64,000 nt of DNA from Pictodentalium vernedei (GCA_031216915.1 JAUFNR010000125.1:1-64000), one strand, 5' to 3'. Numbered from the stretch's first letter, positions 52,085-63,945 are shown. The notes: a model not told the origin generated them from the letters alone. A program made the numbers and translations.

Positions 52085-52295
52085 TGGGAACCCTGGGAAA
52101 TGAATCGGTGCTTATTTACTGAGGTGGACAAATTATGTTTTACTAGTAGAATAGGTCCTGGTAACCTAAACCGCTGGGATGCAGTCCCTCATTCAGTGGG
52201 CAACATGGGCATAAACGATTAGCAAAACATCATTTTATGCTTATGTTGAGTCATCATATAGCCCAGAGATGCTGACACCAATAAATAATTAAATG
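52085..52295 (+). mobile_element. SINE (family 2) copy
   Basis: It contains GGGAACCCTGGGAAATGAA, TAGGTCCTGGTAACC, GATGCAGTCCCTCATTCAGTGGG, CATATAGCCCAGAGATGC and the end TGACACCAATAAATAATTAAAT. The same order as the copies at 8946 and 49955. Confidence 0.65.
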
Positions 52296-52755
52296 TATGT
52301 GTCTGTTGTACTGAAGTAATTAATGATGGAAAAACTTAAAGACATGCAAATTTTATATGATCATCATAAATCCATTCTGACAATGTAAATGAGATGGGCA
52401 TGACTTATCAGATGAGCATTCTGGCCCTGTGGGAGCCTCTTGTTTTTAAATGTGGCTGGCTGCTATTTTTAATTCAGTTTTTTCTCTTCTAAAACTCTAC
52501 TTGTAGTTTGGCTAGGTTGGCAGGCATATGCTGTTGTATGGCGTTGACAGCCATAACTCAAGAATGGCTGGATTGATTCTCATGATACTTGGTAATCTGA
52601 GTTATTTGGCCAAGTTGGACGGAGCTAATCAAGAATTCCACCTTGATCAAAATTTCTTGGCAGAATTATGCCCCTTAGTTTAAGGATTTTCATGAATTTT
52701 GAGCTTGTTACTATGAAAACTCGGAACAAACATTGACTATTGACCAATCTGGCTG

Positions 52756-54856
52756 ATTTTTAGCTCACCGAAGGGAGCTAAACTTATCACTTTCCGTCCG
52801 TCGTCCGTCCAGCATCGTGAACATTTTTCAAACGACTTATCCTCTGAAACCGCTAGGTCGATTTTCTAGAAACTTGGTATGGATGTTCATTACCATATGT
52901 CAATTCAAGTTGTTCAAATGAAATGGCCACGTCCATTGGGGGCTCTGTATGGGGCATAACTCTGATATCACCGTATGAATTATAGAAAAATTATTAAAAA
53001 ATCTTCTCCAGAACGAGTGGACAGAATCTTTTGATACTTGGTATGCAGCATCTTGGTATGGATCTGATTCAAGTTTATTCAAATCGCCCCCTGGATTCAT
53101 ATTTCGGCTCACTATAGAAGCCCAATTTCGAACTTAGTGCATTTCAGGCAAATTTCTTAAAAAATCCTCTTCTCCAGATCCAGCAGTCAGAAGCTTTTGA
53201 TATTTGGTATGCAACATTGTGGGGTGGATCTGATTCCAGTTTGTTCAAATCGGCCCCCTGGATTCACATTTGGGTTCAGTATAGAAGCCCGAATTCAAAC
53301 TTAGTACATTTCAGGCAAATTTCTTAAAAAATCTTCTTCTCCAGATCCAGCAAGCAGAATCTTTTGATATCTGGTATGCAACATTATGGGGTGGATCTGA
53401 TTCAAGTTTGTTCAAATTGGCCCCCTGGATTCCTATTTGGGCTCAGTATAGAAGCCTGAATTCGAACTTAGTGCATTTCAGGCAAATTTCTTAAAAAATC
53501 TTCTTCTCCAGATCCAGCAGGCAGAATCTTTTCATATTTGGTATGCAACATTGTGGGATGGATCTGATTCAACTTTGTTCAAATTGGCCCCCTGGATTCA
53601 CATTTGGGCTCAGTATAGAAGCCTGAATTCGAACTTAGTGCATTTCAGGCAAATTTCTTAAAAAATCTTCTTCTCCAGATACAGCAGGCAGAATCTTTTG
53701 ATATTTGGTATGCAACATTGTGGGGTGGATCTGATTCAAATTTGTTCAAATTGGCCCCCTGGATTCACATTTGGGCTCAGTATAGAAGCCCGAATTCGAA
53801 CTTAGTGCATTTCAGGCAAATTTCTTAAAAAATCTTCTTCTCCAGATCCAGCAGGCAGAATCTTTTGATATTTGGTATGCAACATTGTGGGGTGGATCTG
53901 ATTCAACTTTGTTCAAATTGGCCCCCTGGATTCATATTTGGGTTCAGTATAGAAGCCTGAATTCGAACTTAGTGCATTTCAGGCAAATTTCTTGAAAACT
54001 CTTCTCAAGATCCAGCAGGCAGAATCTTTTGATATTTGGTATGCAAAGTTGTGGGGTGGATCTGATTCAAGTTTGTTCAAATCGGCCCCCCTGGATTCAT
54101 ATTTGGGCTCACTATAAAAGCTCGAATTCGAACTTAGTGCATTTCAGACAAATTTCTTAAAAAATCTTCTTCTCCAGATCCAGCAGACAGAATCTTTTGA
54201 TATTTGGTATGCAACATTGTGGGGTGGATCTGATTCAAGTTTGTTCAAATCGGCCCCTGGGTTCATATTTGGTCTCAGTATAGGAGCCCAATTTGAACTT
54301 AGTGCATTTCAGTCAAATTTCTCTAAAATCTTCTTCTCAAGATCCAGCAAGCAGAATCTTTTGATATTGGGTATGCAGCATTCTTAATGGGGTGAGATTC
54401 AAGTTTGTTCAAGCCAAGTCCCTGGGTTCATATTTGGGCTCACTGTGGGAGCCTGAATTATAACTTAGTCAATTCGAGGAATTTTTCTTCAAAAATCTTC
54501 TTCAGATTCAGCAGGCGGATTGTTTGAATATTTGGCATGCAGTATCCTTAGGGGGTGAGATTCATGTTTGTTAAAGCCAAGTCCCTGGGTTCATATTTGG
54601 GCTCACTGTGGGAGCCCAAATGATAACTTAGTTCAAAATGAGGAATTTTCTTTAAAAGTCTTCTTCTTCAGATCCAGCAGTCGGAATGTTTTGATATTTG
54701 GTATGCAACATCCTTAGGGGGGTAAGATTCAAGTTTGTTCAAGCCATGGCCCCAGTTCCATAAAATTTATCTCTCATGACTTCATTCCTTTGTAGTGTTG
54801 ATGAACCACCACTTTGGCTGGTGAGCGATTAAGGCGACTTGGAGCCTCTTGTTGTT
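52756..54856 (+). repeat. Tandem-array element, AGCTCACC family (copy 3, longest)
   Basis: It starts TTTTTAGCTCACCGAAGGGAGC and CGTCCGTCGTCCGTCC, then has about 11 units of 165-180 bp. TTTTGATATTTGGTATGCAACAT, GGGGTGGATCTGATTCAAG and TTAGTGCATTTCAGGCAAATTTC are nearly identical between units 3-8, so the array grew recently. It ends AAGGCGACTTGGAGCCTCTTGTT. A neighbouring related end, AGGCCTCGTGGGGCCTCTTGTTT, lies at 55487-55509. Confidence 0.75.
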
Positions 54857-55904
54857 ATGAGTTGATCTCAATAATATCTTGATCAAGTTTGGTAACCATT
54901 CCTGTCTGCTTTTTCTGTCCACAGTTATCCTAACTTAATTGATTTGTATGAATATTTAGCTCATTCGTGTGATAACTTGGAACAACGTAGTGAGCAATCT
55001 GGGTGATTTTTAAAAAAATTGTTTGGCTCCAAAATGAGTTTTGGAGGATTTAGATTGATTTTATACGGAAAATGACCATATGATCCCTCGTCCTGCTCAG
55101 ATGATATTTTTTGTTCCAAAATGTGTTTTGAAGGATTGAGGGGGGGGGGGGGGGGGGGTCTTTTAGGTGATTTTTTTCTGCTCCAGAAAGCATTTTGAAG
55201 GATTTAGATTGATTTTATTTTCCTATAAAAAAGTGTCTTTTGTATTCAGCCCCCTCTAGGGGTGTGTAACTTAGATTTACTAAGATAGGTTGTATCAAGC
55301 GGTTTCATAGGGAAGCTTTACATTTTACATTATCATCAACTGAAGAAGAGGCATGATGCCCGGATTATTTTTGTTGCTCCTGAGGGATTCAAGGATTGAG
55401 AGCGTATCCTATGGAGATGAATTGCTTGATGTAGACTCATTCTTGGACCCTGTTTATATTGTGTTCTGTTCAAGATGAGTGAATCAGGCCTCGTGGGGCC
55501 TCTTGTTTATATTTTATATCTAATTAAAAGGGTTCAAAATCTTCATATCAAGCTTGACTTGAAAATGTTTTCATTCATGCCCAAATTGAAGTGCCTGAAA
55601 ACTGTTGCTCTGTAAATTCCCGAAGAGTGACTTCATGTTGGTTTAGTAGCATGAAATATGTTGTATCAGGCCAGGCTTCTTGCTCGATTTCAAGTTGTTC
55701 AGTCAAGTTGGACTAATTGTATCAGTGCATGTTTATTGTTGTACACAAGTTCTGTTTTAGTGTTACAATAGGATGCGGTAACCAAGGCATCTGGTTGTCA
55801 GTATAGATATTACCATTGGTGAAGCTTGACTTTATACTGATAGTGTAGCCATAGATGCTGGAAGTTACCGCAAACACTCATAATTAAATTGCAGGTAATA
55901 TAAT
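54857..55904. repeat. Diverged repeat sequence and a SINE family 2 relic
   Basis: Blocks with TTTTGAAGGATT.AGATTGATTTTAT recur near 55040 and 55190. A 19-G run lies at 55140-55158. A family end GGCCTCGTGGGGCCTCTTG lies near 55490. At 55715-55890 the phrases GCATGTTTATTGTTGTACACAAG and GCGGTAACCAAGGC resemble SINE family 2. No gene. Confidence 0.5.
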
Positions 55905-57025
55905 AATACACTTTGGCTAGCCGCTGATTTGTCGCGGTTCTCGGGTGAGGAGGCCTTGGTTACCCCTGTACTCCCAACTGCCTCCCTCTTCCCACCCTTC
56001 TTCTCTCCTCCCAACACTCGGAGACGAACTGCTTGATAACACCCCTTACCTCATTCATTCATCCCAATCTCTCCGATTAGCATATTAACCCTCTCCCACT
56101 AACCACTCTCCCCTCATTCTCCCATCCCACTTCCACATTATACTCCAAGTGAATCTTTTTCTTTTAGTCTGGTATTTTCGGCATTCTAGTAGAAAGTGTT
56201 CTAGGGTCTCCACCACGCCTAAATTACACATCTGGCACTCCTTTTCACCGTTTTCCCCATTTCCCTTTCAGCTTCAGGGACCGCGACCTCAGCTGGAACA
56301 ACAGTGACCACCCAAAGATGTCATCAAGGTACTTTTCAAAACCAGGCTTCTCTTTATCACCCATGCTACCCAGAGACCTCATTGATCTGACTCCCCCTCG
56401 CCAGTTAAAGTTACCATCCTCCATCACCCTTTCTCTGACGATTTGTTTTACCCTGGTTTGCCCCTATTTCTTGGTCCAAGATCTCCAATGAGTAGTTCTC
56501 TATTAGCTCCCTCACTTGGACCATCCACCCTGTCTTTGTATTTGAGTCGAATATACTCTAGAACATTACTTTACACCATCGGCTGGCGGCGAGATTTATC
56601 AAATAAGGTACATGCAACCGAGTTCCAATAAGTCTATCCTGTCCTTAATCCTCATCCACCCAAGCCCCCCCCCCCCCCCCCCGATTGGTTTCTTGTGTCG
56701 CGACATTACTCGAGCCAGTTATCCATCGGCCTGCAGGTTTCCAATCTCTTTACAGCCGTTTGGTTTAGGGGTACCACTTCTGTACCATATATTATTCTGA
56801 CAGACCCACCATTTCCCAAATTATTTTCCCCACGAAAACCTTATTGAATCTGTTCCTCCCTATAAGTTCCATTTTGTGAAGCATTCAGCTCCCCTTCAGA
56901 ATCAATTTATTTGTGTGGCTTCGGTAGATGCCTCTTCCTGTTATGTTTATATTTACCCCCAAATACTCGTAGTCACCTGTCTCGCCTACACTAAGAAGTT
57001 GGCTGTTACCGTTCGCAATATAGAA

Positions 57026-57058
<33 letters not shown>

Positions 57059-57240
57059 CTCTCCACCTTCGAGTGGGGTCCACTATGCGATCCCGTGATA
57101 TAAATTTGCTCTTGCTTTCATTAAGTTCGAGTCTCCATTTGTTCCCATATTTCCCAACTATTGCCAGCATTTTCGATAGTCCCTCTTCGCTTTCTGACAC
57201 TAGCACCATATCGTCTGCAAAAAAATAGACCTGGGATCTT
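55905..57240 (-). pseudogene. Truncated LINE copy A (RT C-terminal part)
   Basis: Leftward reading near 57209-57100 gives MVLVSESEEGLSKML and WRLELNESKSK, the stretch after the catalytic centre of a non-LTR reverse transcriptase. Later parts (about 56830-56560) match copy B in a broken frame (GKIIWEMVGL, GRWITGSSN, LGWMRIKDRID). The 3' end, CGCGACAAATCAGCGGCTAGCC, is shared with copy B. A C run (56665-56682) and a C/CA run near 57026-57055 interrupt it. Stops and frameshifts make it dead. Confidence 0.65.
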
Positions 57241-57464
57241 CAAGTCAACTGCTACCCCATCGTCGCTACGCAGGAGTGCCGGTATAATGTAGAACCAATG
57301 CCCGTGATCATTCGCCAGTCGGGAGTGATCTAGAAGTGACCGAATGCTGGCAGAATAAACTTTGCTTTTTAATGGTGTATTTCGTGATATTTCACGATAT
57401 ATTTTGAGATTTTGGGGTATTTTAGTTGGTAGTGTGACCCACCTTAAGGGATTTGCTGATTTGA

Positions 57465-58520
57465 CGTGTGTAATAATAACACTTTGGCCAGCCGCTGATT
57501 TGTCGCGGTTCTCGGACGAGAAGGCCATGGTTACCCCTGTATTCCCAACTGCCTCCCTATTCCCACGCTTCTCCTCTCCTCCCAACACTCGGAAACGAAC
57601 TGCTTGATGATATCCCTTGTCCCATTCTTCCCAGTCTCTCCGATTAGCATATTAACCCTCTCCTTTGAGTCTCCCCCTAACCAAATGTCCTTCATTCTCC
57701 CATCCCACTTCCCCATTATACTCCCAGTGAATCTCATTCTTTTAGACTGATACTTTGGGCATTCTAGAAGAAAGTGTTCCAGGGTCTCCACCATGTCCAA
57801 GTTACACATCTGGCACTCCCACCGTCTTTCCCAATTTTTCCCCTCAGCTCCAGGGATCGCGACCTCAGCTTGAACAACAGTGACCCCCAAAGGTGCCATC
57901 AAGGTACTCTTCAAAACCTGGCTTCTCTTTATCACGCAGGCCACCCAAAGACCTCTTTGATTTGACCACCTCTCGCCAATTACGGTTACAATCCTCCATG
58001 ACCCTTTCGCTGACGATTTTTTTACCCTGGTTTGCCCAGGTCCGAGATCTCCAATGAGTAGTTCTCTATTAGCTCCCTCACTTCGACCATCCACCCCGTT
58101 TTGATATTTGAGTTGACAATTCTCAGGAACATTACTTTACACCATCGGCTCTCGGGGAGATTTACCAAATAATTAAGATAACCGAGCTTCAACAGGTCTA
58201 TCCTGTCCTTGATCCTCATCCACCCAAGCTCACCCCTGATTGCTTCTAGCGCTGCGGCATTACTCGACCCCGTTATCCATCGGCCTGCATCGTTCTGCAG
58301 GGTTTCCAAGCTCTTTACGGCCGTCTGGTTTAGGGGTACCACTTCCGTACCGTATGTTATACTTGGCAGCCCCACCATTTCCCAAATGGTTTTCCCTACG
58401 AAGTGAGTGATGCGATGGAGTAATAAATAACATTTTCTCTCCTTCTTGTGCAATTTTGACATTGTGATGCCTCTAAAGTGAGTCTTGTCGAAGTACAAAG
58501 ATAAATATTAACTATTCCCT
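57465..58520 (-). pseudogene. Truncated LINE copy B (RT end and zinc knuckle)
   Basis: Two overlapping leftward frames (58498-58022 and 58094-57531) cover the C-terminus of a LINE protein: IWEMVGLPSITYGTEVVPL, LETLQNDAGRWITGSSN, GELGWMRIKDRIDLLKLGYL, then CQMCNLDMVETLEHFLLECPKY with the C-x2-C...H-x4-C zinc knuckle. One frameshift near 58060 separates them. The 3' end matches copy A. 5'-truncated and inactive. The clade is not assigned. Confidence 0.75.
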
Positions 58521-59390
58521 GTGGGAAGTGGAGCACCGTTGGTTCACCGTGGTAAGCAAGCTCTATTTTATTTGTAAAATAGGACCTGGCAACCAACACC
58601 TGGGGTGAAAGTCCCCTACTGCGTGCAGCGTTGTAAACGTCAGGTACTCTTGCCATTATACTTCTTGTGATCATATTTAGAAACAGATGCAGAAACAGAA
58701 AACAACACTTAAAAAATATCGATTTGAAGAGTCCTGAGTCGAATTTCGAGTGCAAGCAACAGGAACCTTATTGATTCCCCCCTCCCCCCACACCCCCAGA
58801 CACAGCATTAATGGAAAACCTAATATAATTTAGAAATTAGTCCCTCCCCACCGATGAGGAGAAATCTGGCGCCACCACTGAACATTAGGCAGCATTCTGC
58901 TGGAATTTTCCGTCTTTATCCCTATAATTACGGGAAAAATAGCAGTTATCATTCACAAAAATCAGGCATGACAATAAATGAATATAAACCGTACACGTAT
59001 TTTTTATATTATCGAGATTTTGCTTCGCTGTGAAGAGATATGGTACATACTGAACCTAAAATAAATAGATAACGCTGAAAAAATTCGAAATTATTTGTGG
59101 AAATTTTGTTTTATACTCTATTTAGTTTGGAGATATTAATACAGGTTTGCAATGACTGATATGTTTGTTTTCATCACACTGTCAATGGCAACCAACTCGT
59201 GACGTCACGTCTGACTTCTCTATAGACTGGAACCCTGCTGCGCACCCCAAACGTGATAGACAAAAACGACCACTGCACCCCACCTCAAAATAGACAGAAA
59301 TGTCCACAATAACGGCCAGCTAGGGTGCTACCCACAACACCAATTCATACTCTTAACACACCCCACGAGTGAAAATTTGCACAAGTGTAT
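58521..59390. other. Non-coding with SINE family 2 relic
   Basis: At 58525-58640, CACCGTTGGTTCACCGTGG, GTAAGCAAGC and TAGGACCTGGCAACCAACACCTGGGG match SINE family 2. The remainder has nothing recognised. Confidence 0.5.
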
Positions 59391-59396
59391 ATATAC

Positions 59397-59506
59397 CCGT
59401 CCGTCCGTCCGTCCATCCGTCCGTCCGTCCGTCCGTCCGTCCGTAAACCCGCCCCCCCCCGCCCGCCCGCCCGCCCGCCCGCAGGAAGGCAGGCAGGCAG
59501 GCAGGC
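59397..59506 (+). repeat. Compound microsatellite (CCGT)n, C run, (CCCG)n, (AGGC)n
   Basis: About 12 CCGT units, then a C run, CCCG repeats and AGGC repeats. The three four-base motifs differ from one another by single changes. Frames across it are artefacts. Confidence 0.9.
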
Positions 59507-59550
59507 ATGTATATTTGTATGTCTTGATAACTGTCCATATGATTATTTAC

Positions 59551-59843
59551 CATTTTTCATCTGTTTTCTCATTGTAGATGTCGAGCTCAGATTTTAAACT
59601 TGACAATGGGCGTAAGAGTTTGAAGCTCTTTCCAGGCTCTTCTATTGCTGCTGTCACTGGAAGTGGACTTGAAGTAACCATATCATCCTTTTCTTGTGTG
59701 AGTCTTACATGTTTTACTACATTTTCAGGTTCTGCACTTGTAGCAACCACACACTTGGAAATATTGCAAGGCGGATGATTTTTCTGAAATGCAAATTTTC
59801 TCAGATGTGTCCAGCGATTAAATTTTAATTTTCTTGCACTCAT
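59551..59843 (-). CDS. Possible first coding exon, unrecognised protein
   Basis: From ATG at 59843 a leftward frame of about 97 codons has natural composition (MSARKLKFNRWTHLRKFAF, then KNHPPCNISKCVV and a C-terminal SLKSELDIYNEKTDEKW). It runs into a good donor, ATG|GTAAAT, at 59550. The plus strand has a rival reading: an acceptor TTTTCTCATTGTAG|ATG at 59577 followed by an open frame to 59778. Only one can be real, and neither product is recognised. The leftward peptide looks more protein-like. Confidence 0.3.
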
Positions 59844-60994
59844 TTCGAGAAGGAATTGAAAAAATATGCTTAATAAATTCTAAAAATCAGGTAGACTTCT
59901 CAGGAATTGTATCACTCAAGAACTGTTACACATAAAAGTTGTGTTTCAAGTGTGATTTGGTAGCTTGAACTCAGCATGTGATTTTCTGTGAAACATCCTC
60001 ACATCTGTTGGGACATTAATCACCAACCCATCGGGTGGTATACCTTTCTATTTTGTAAATAGATAAAGTATTCATAAATTATGATATTTGGAAGGTTTTT
60101 AGATGAAAATTGTACTTTTGAACAGCTTTTTAATGAATGATACCTGTGTAAATGTTCTCTCTCGGGCATAAATTTACAGCTATTTGACACATAAATCACC
60201 AATTTTTTCTCGAATTGAGTTCTTCTATGCCGATTTTGGACTTTTATCAGGTAAACTGACTTAATTCCAGTAAAAAACATCAATTGGTGAACTGCTCTGT
60301 CAAATAGATTGGCAGCAGAATCAAGATAAGTAACGAAAGCGGTATACTGAAATTTCCAAATTTTTTGGCCTTTTTTTCACAATTTAACAACTTTTTTAAA
60401 AAAGCAATATTTTTAATCTTATTGGATGAATAGAAGCCAAATCTTGTATTTTAGTGTAGAAATGATTGTTTTATCACATAAAACAGGAAAATTAAAATTA
60501 GGGCATGTGTGAGGAGTATTATAGGTCTCGCGGAACTAAATATTTAGTTTAGAGTGCTCTGCCTTGAAATGTTGCACTCGGATATTGCATCATAGTCTAA
60601 AATAAGACTCCTAGAAAAAAACTTATTGCTTGAGAAAACTGTTAAAGCATTTTATTAGGTTTTTGCAACAATACTGAATATTTCCCAAGAAAAAAGAGAT
60701 TTTCTAAGTATTTTCTGGGTCTTTAAAATTCAGTTAACTATTTGTGTATTTTTGTTGGGAATTCCCAGAAAAAAACTGAGTTCAAGGACGGTATTTCACT
60801 TCCTGGTACATTTTCTCTCTAATTTGTTGCATGACCCCATGTTTTGTGGCCAGAGAAAGTCGTGTGAAGGTGTGTACTTTATGTAGGTATTTAAATATTT
60901 AATTTAAAGTGATGCGATCATATTTTTTTCCACATAAGTGTTATAATGGTCGCCTATGGGAAAATATTTAGTTCTGTGAGACCTAATGCTAGCC
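59844..60994. other. AT-rich non-coding stretch
   Basis: No gene or repeat boundary recognised. Confidence 0.5.
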
Positions 60995-61070
60995 ATATCG
61001 TCCCCTGAGTTCCAATGTGTTCTATGTGCCTACTGGCACATAGAACACATTGGAACTCAGGGGACGATAT
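60995..61070. repeat. Perfect palindrome, 36-bp arms, 4-bp loop
   Basis: Arms 60995-61030 and 61035-61070 are exact reverse complements around TACT. The arm begins ATATCGTCCCCTGAGTTCC. No mismatch, so it is either very young or maintained. It adjoins the 48-bp minisatellite. Confidence 0.93.
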
Positions 61071-61137
61071 ATCATGTCTTAGTTATCTCTGCTCCCGGAT
61101 ATTGCCATCCAGAATCAGACTGCTTCTTTTCAAATTA

Positions 61138-62163
61138 GGTAGTGCGGCATCCAGATTATCTGAATCCCCCTTGTGTATACCCATAGATAGTGCGGCATCC
61201 AAATTATCTGAATCCCCCTTGTATATACCCACAGGTAGTGCGGCATCCAAATTATCTGAATCCCCCTTGTGTATACCCATAGGTAGTGCGGCATCCAAAT
61301 TATCTGAACCCCCCTTGTGTATACCCATAGGTAGTGCGGCATGCAAATAATCTGAACCCCTCTTGTGTATACCCATAGTTAGTGCGGCATCCAAATTATC
61401 TGAATCCCCCTTGTGTGTACCCATAGGTAGTGCGGCATGCAAATTATCTGAATCCCCCTTGTATATACCCATAGGTAGTGCGGCATCCAAATTATCTGAA
61501 TCCCCCTTGTGTATACCCATAGGTAGTGCGGCATCCAAATTATCTGAACCCCCCTTGTGTATACCCATAGGTAGTGCGGCACCCAAATTATCTGAATCCC
61601 CCTTGTATATACCCATAGGTAGTGCGGCATCCAAATTATCTGAATCCCCCTTGTGTATACCCATAGGTAGTGCGGCATCCAAATTATCTGAACCCCCCTT
61701 GTATATACCCATAGGTAGTGCGGCATCCAAATTATCTGAACCCCCCTTGTATATACCCATAGGTAGTGCGGCATGCAAATTATCTGAACCCCCCTTGTGT
61801 ATACCCATGGGTAGTGCGGCACCCAAATTATCTGAATCCCCCTTGTATATACCCATAGGTAGTGCGGCATCCAAATTATCTGAATCCCCCTTGTGTATAC
61901 CCATAGGTAGTGCGGCATCCAAATTATCTGAACCCCCCTCGTGTATACCCATAGGTAGTGCGGCACCCAAATTATCTGAATCCCCCTTGTATATACCCAT
62001 AGGTAGTGCGGCACCCAAATTATCTGAATCCCCCTTGTATATACCCATAGGTAGTGCGGCACCCAAATTATCTGAATCCCCCTTGTATATACCCATAGGT
62101 AGTGCGGCACCCAAATTATCTGAATCCCCCTTGTATATACCCATAGGTAGTGCGGCACCCACA
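61138..62163 (-). repeat. 48-bp minisatellite, about 21 units
   Basis: GGTAGTGCGGCATCCAAATT...CCCTTGTGTATACCCATA repeats every 48 bp with no length change. Variable sites alternate between units (CATCC/CACCC/CATGC; GTGTATA/GTATATA; GAATCC/GAACCC). Three frames stay open over 260-360 codons because 48 is divisible by three. No start, promoter or conserved domain supports coding. It is unrelated in sequence to the other 48-bp array at 13457. Confidence 0.9.
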
Positions 62164-63062
62164 TATAAGTTCGAGCGTCAATAGAATACTGAGAAGAAGT
62201 GGAATCGGTTTTTCGTTCATTGAATGATTTTGCTACGAGTTAATTGGAAAAAGAATTGCTCGAACAAATCTAACCTTATCGAGAGCAAACGAGCTGTCGG
62301 GAAGCGAGTGAACCAATGTGTGACATTTCGACTCATCTGAGTATTAGAGGATGAATGACAAAGGCATGTCGATGTACCAAGGGTGATACCATTTGCACCA
62401 AATTGTTTGGCTAATATTTATTGGAACATATGTATTCGAGTATTCGAGGATGGTTATGACTCTCAGCATCTGGTCGACCCCTAGCTTCTACCACTACTTG
62501 TTCAGAGATTGCCCTCAGGACCAGTCACTGCAATGCCGTGGTTCTTCGTACCCATGACTACTCAACTTCCACCACGGATCCCGTTTCATATCACAATAAA
62601 ACTTGGCTTTTATTCGTGATCTTCGAGCAATGGCCTATCCAGTCACGATTCGAGTCGTTCGAACAATGCTTAAATAATAATTATAACTAGAGGGGTGTGA
62701 TTATGACTGCAGGGCACATCATCACAAGTTTCCACTCGCGTTCCCATCTTCATTCAAGGAAAAAATGTCCTGAACATTGCTCGCAAAACTTGGAATAACC
62801 ACAAACTGAGACACTGCAACATGGCTGCTGCTGCTGCAGTGACATAGTTCTAAAAGCAGTTGAGTATCGAACATTGGGAAGACGTTACGCTCCATGTAGA
62901 GTAGATTGTGGCCACAGTTTTTAGGGCAGAGACTCCAAATTTTCAGCATTTGATTGAAAAGCTCAGCTCAACGCTTTCGAGATATTCAAAAGACCAGAAT
63001 CCGACCACGTGACCTGTGGGAACTCCACGCGCATGCGCATAAGCTCTCTTCGAATTTAACGT
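62164..63062. other. Non-coding, nothing firmly recognised
   Basis: Near 62265-62330, ATTGCTCGAACAAATCTAACC and GAGCAAACGAG resemble the short repeat at 6975-7440. No gene supported. Confidence 0.45.
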
Positions 63063-63945
63063 GACGAAATTCGTGCCGTTCCTCATCGCTATTTACGAAC
63101 GCTGAGTGAAAATTTCATGGAAATCCCCCGAGAATTGGCTAAGATATAGCGTTTTGAAGAAAGGTAATTTTTGGAATTTGGTCTTTTTCAAGCCGGTACG
63201 AAAGAAGACGTCGGGAATGGGCGCAGGTCCTTTACTGCCCCCTCTCTGGGGTAGTTCCTCTTGAAAATTATGATTGTGTGTGACTGGTGATGAGTTGGCT
63301 GTAAATCGAAGTTGCTTCGTTAAGACCAGCACCCGGGGATCACAACACAACCTCTAAACCTAAGAGAATCGGCAGAATTTAAAATCCCCAAAAAATTGGA
63401 GGTGAGTAAGCTTTTTTTGGCGGAAAACGTTTGATGAAAATTTGCATATTAAACATTAGGGAGTTTGCGATTTCAAACGTGTACGGGTACGGGTACGTGT
63501 AGCAGATAATTTGTGAAATACGAAATTCGTGCCGTTCCTCATCTCAATCGATGGAGCAGCTATCTACGAACGCTGAGTGAAAATTTCATGGAAATCCACC
63601 GAGAATTGGCTGAGATATAGCGTTTTGAAGAGAGGTAATTTTTGGAATTTGGTCTTTTTCAAGTCGGTACGAAAGAAGACGTCGGGAATGGGCGCAGGTC
63701 CCCTACTGCCCCCCCCCCCCCCCTCTCTGGGGTAGTTCCTCTTGAAAATTATGATTGTGTGTCAATGGTGATGAATTGGCTGTAAATCGAAGTTGCTTCT
63801 TTAAGACCAGCACCCGGGGATCACAACACAACCTCTAAACCTAAGAGAATCGTCAGAATTTAAAATCACAAAGAAATTGGAGGTGAGTTAGCTTTTTTTG
63901 GCGGGAAACGTTTGATGAAAATTTGCATATTAAAACATTAAAATA
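63063..63945 (+). repeat. Direct duplication, about 480-bp period, two copies
   Basis: ACGCTGAGTGAAAATTTCATGG at about 63099 and 63579, GCGTTTTGAAGA.AGGTAATTTTTGG, GACGTCGGGAATGGGCGCAGG, AGTTCCTCTTGAAAATTATG and TTGGAGGTGAGT recur in order with few changes. The second copy has a longer C run (63709-63723). Copy ends: about 63461 and 63945. Each contains an AG|GTGAGT donor-like site. No long frame. Confidence 0.8.

Noticed and set aside
57121-57588. 155-codon leftward frame spanning the two LINE copies
   Set aside because: It joins the 3' end of copy B to unrelated sequence and the edge of copy A. It is a fusion by chance.
59353-59597. Frames across the four-base microsatellite
   Set aside because: Arg/Pro/Ser repeats generated by CCGT and CCCG units.
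61083-62184. A 359-codon leftward frame and two other long frames
   Set aside because: Three frames are open at once because of the 48-bp repeat. No start context or domain.
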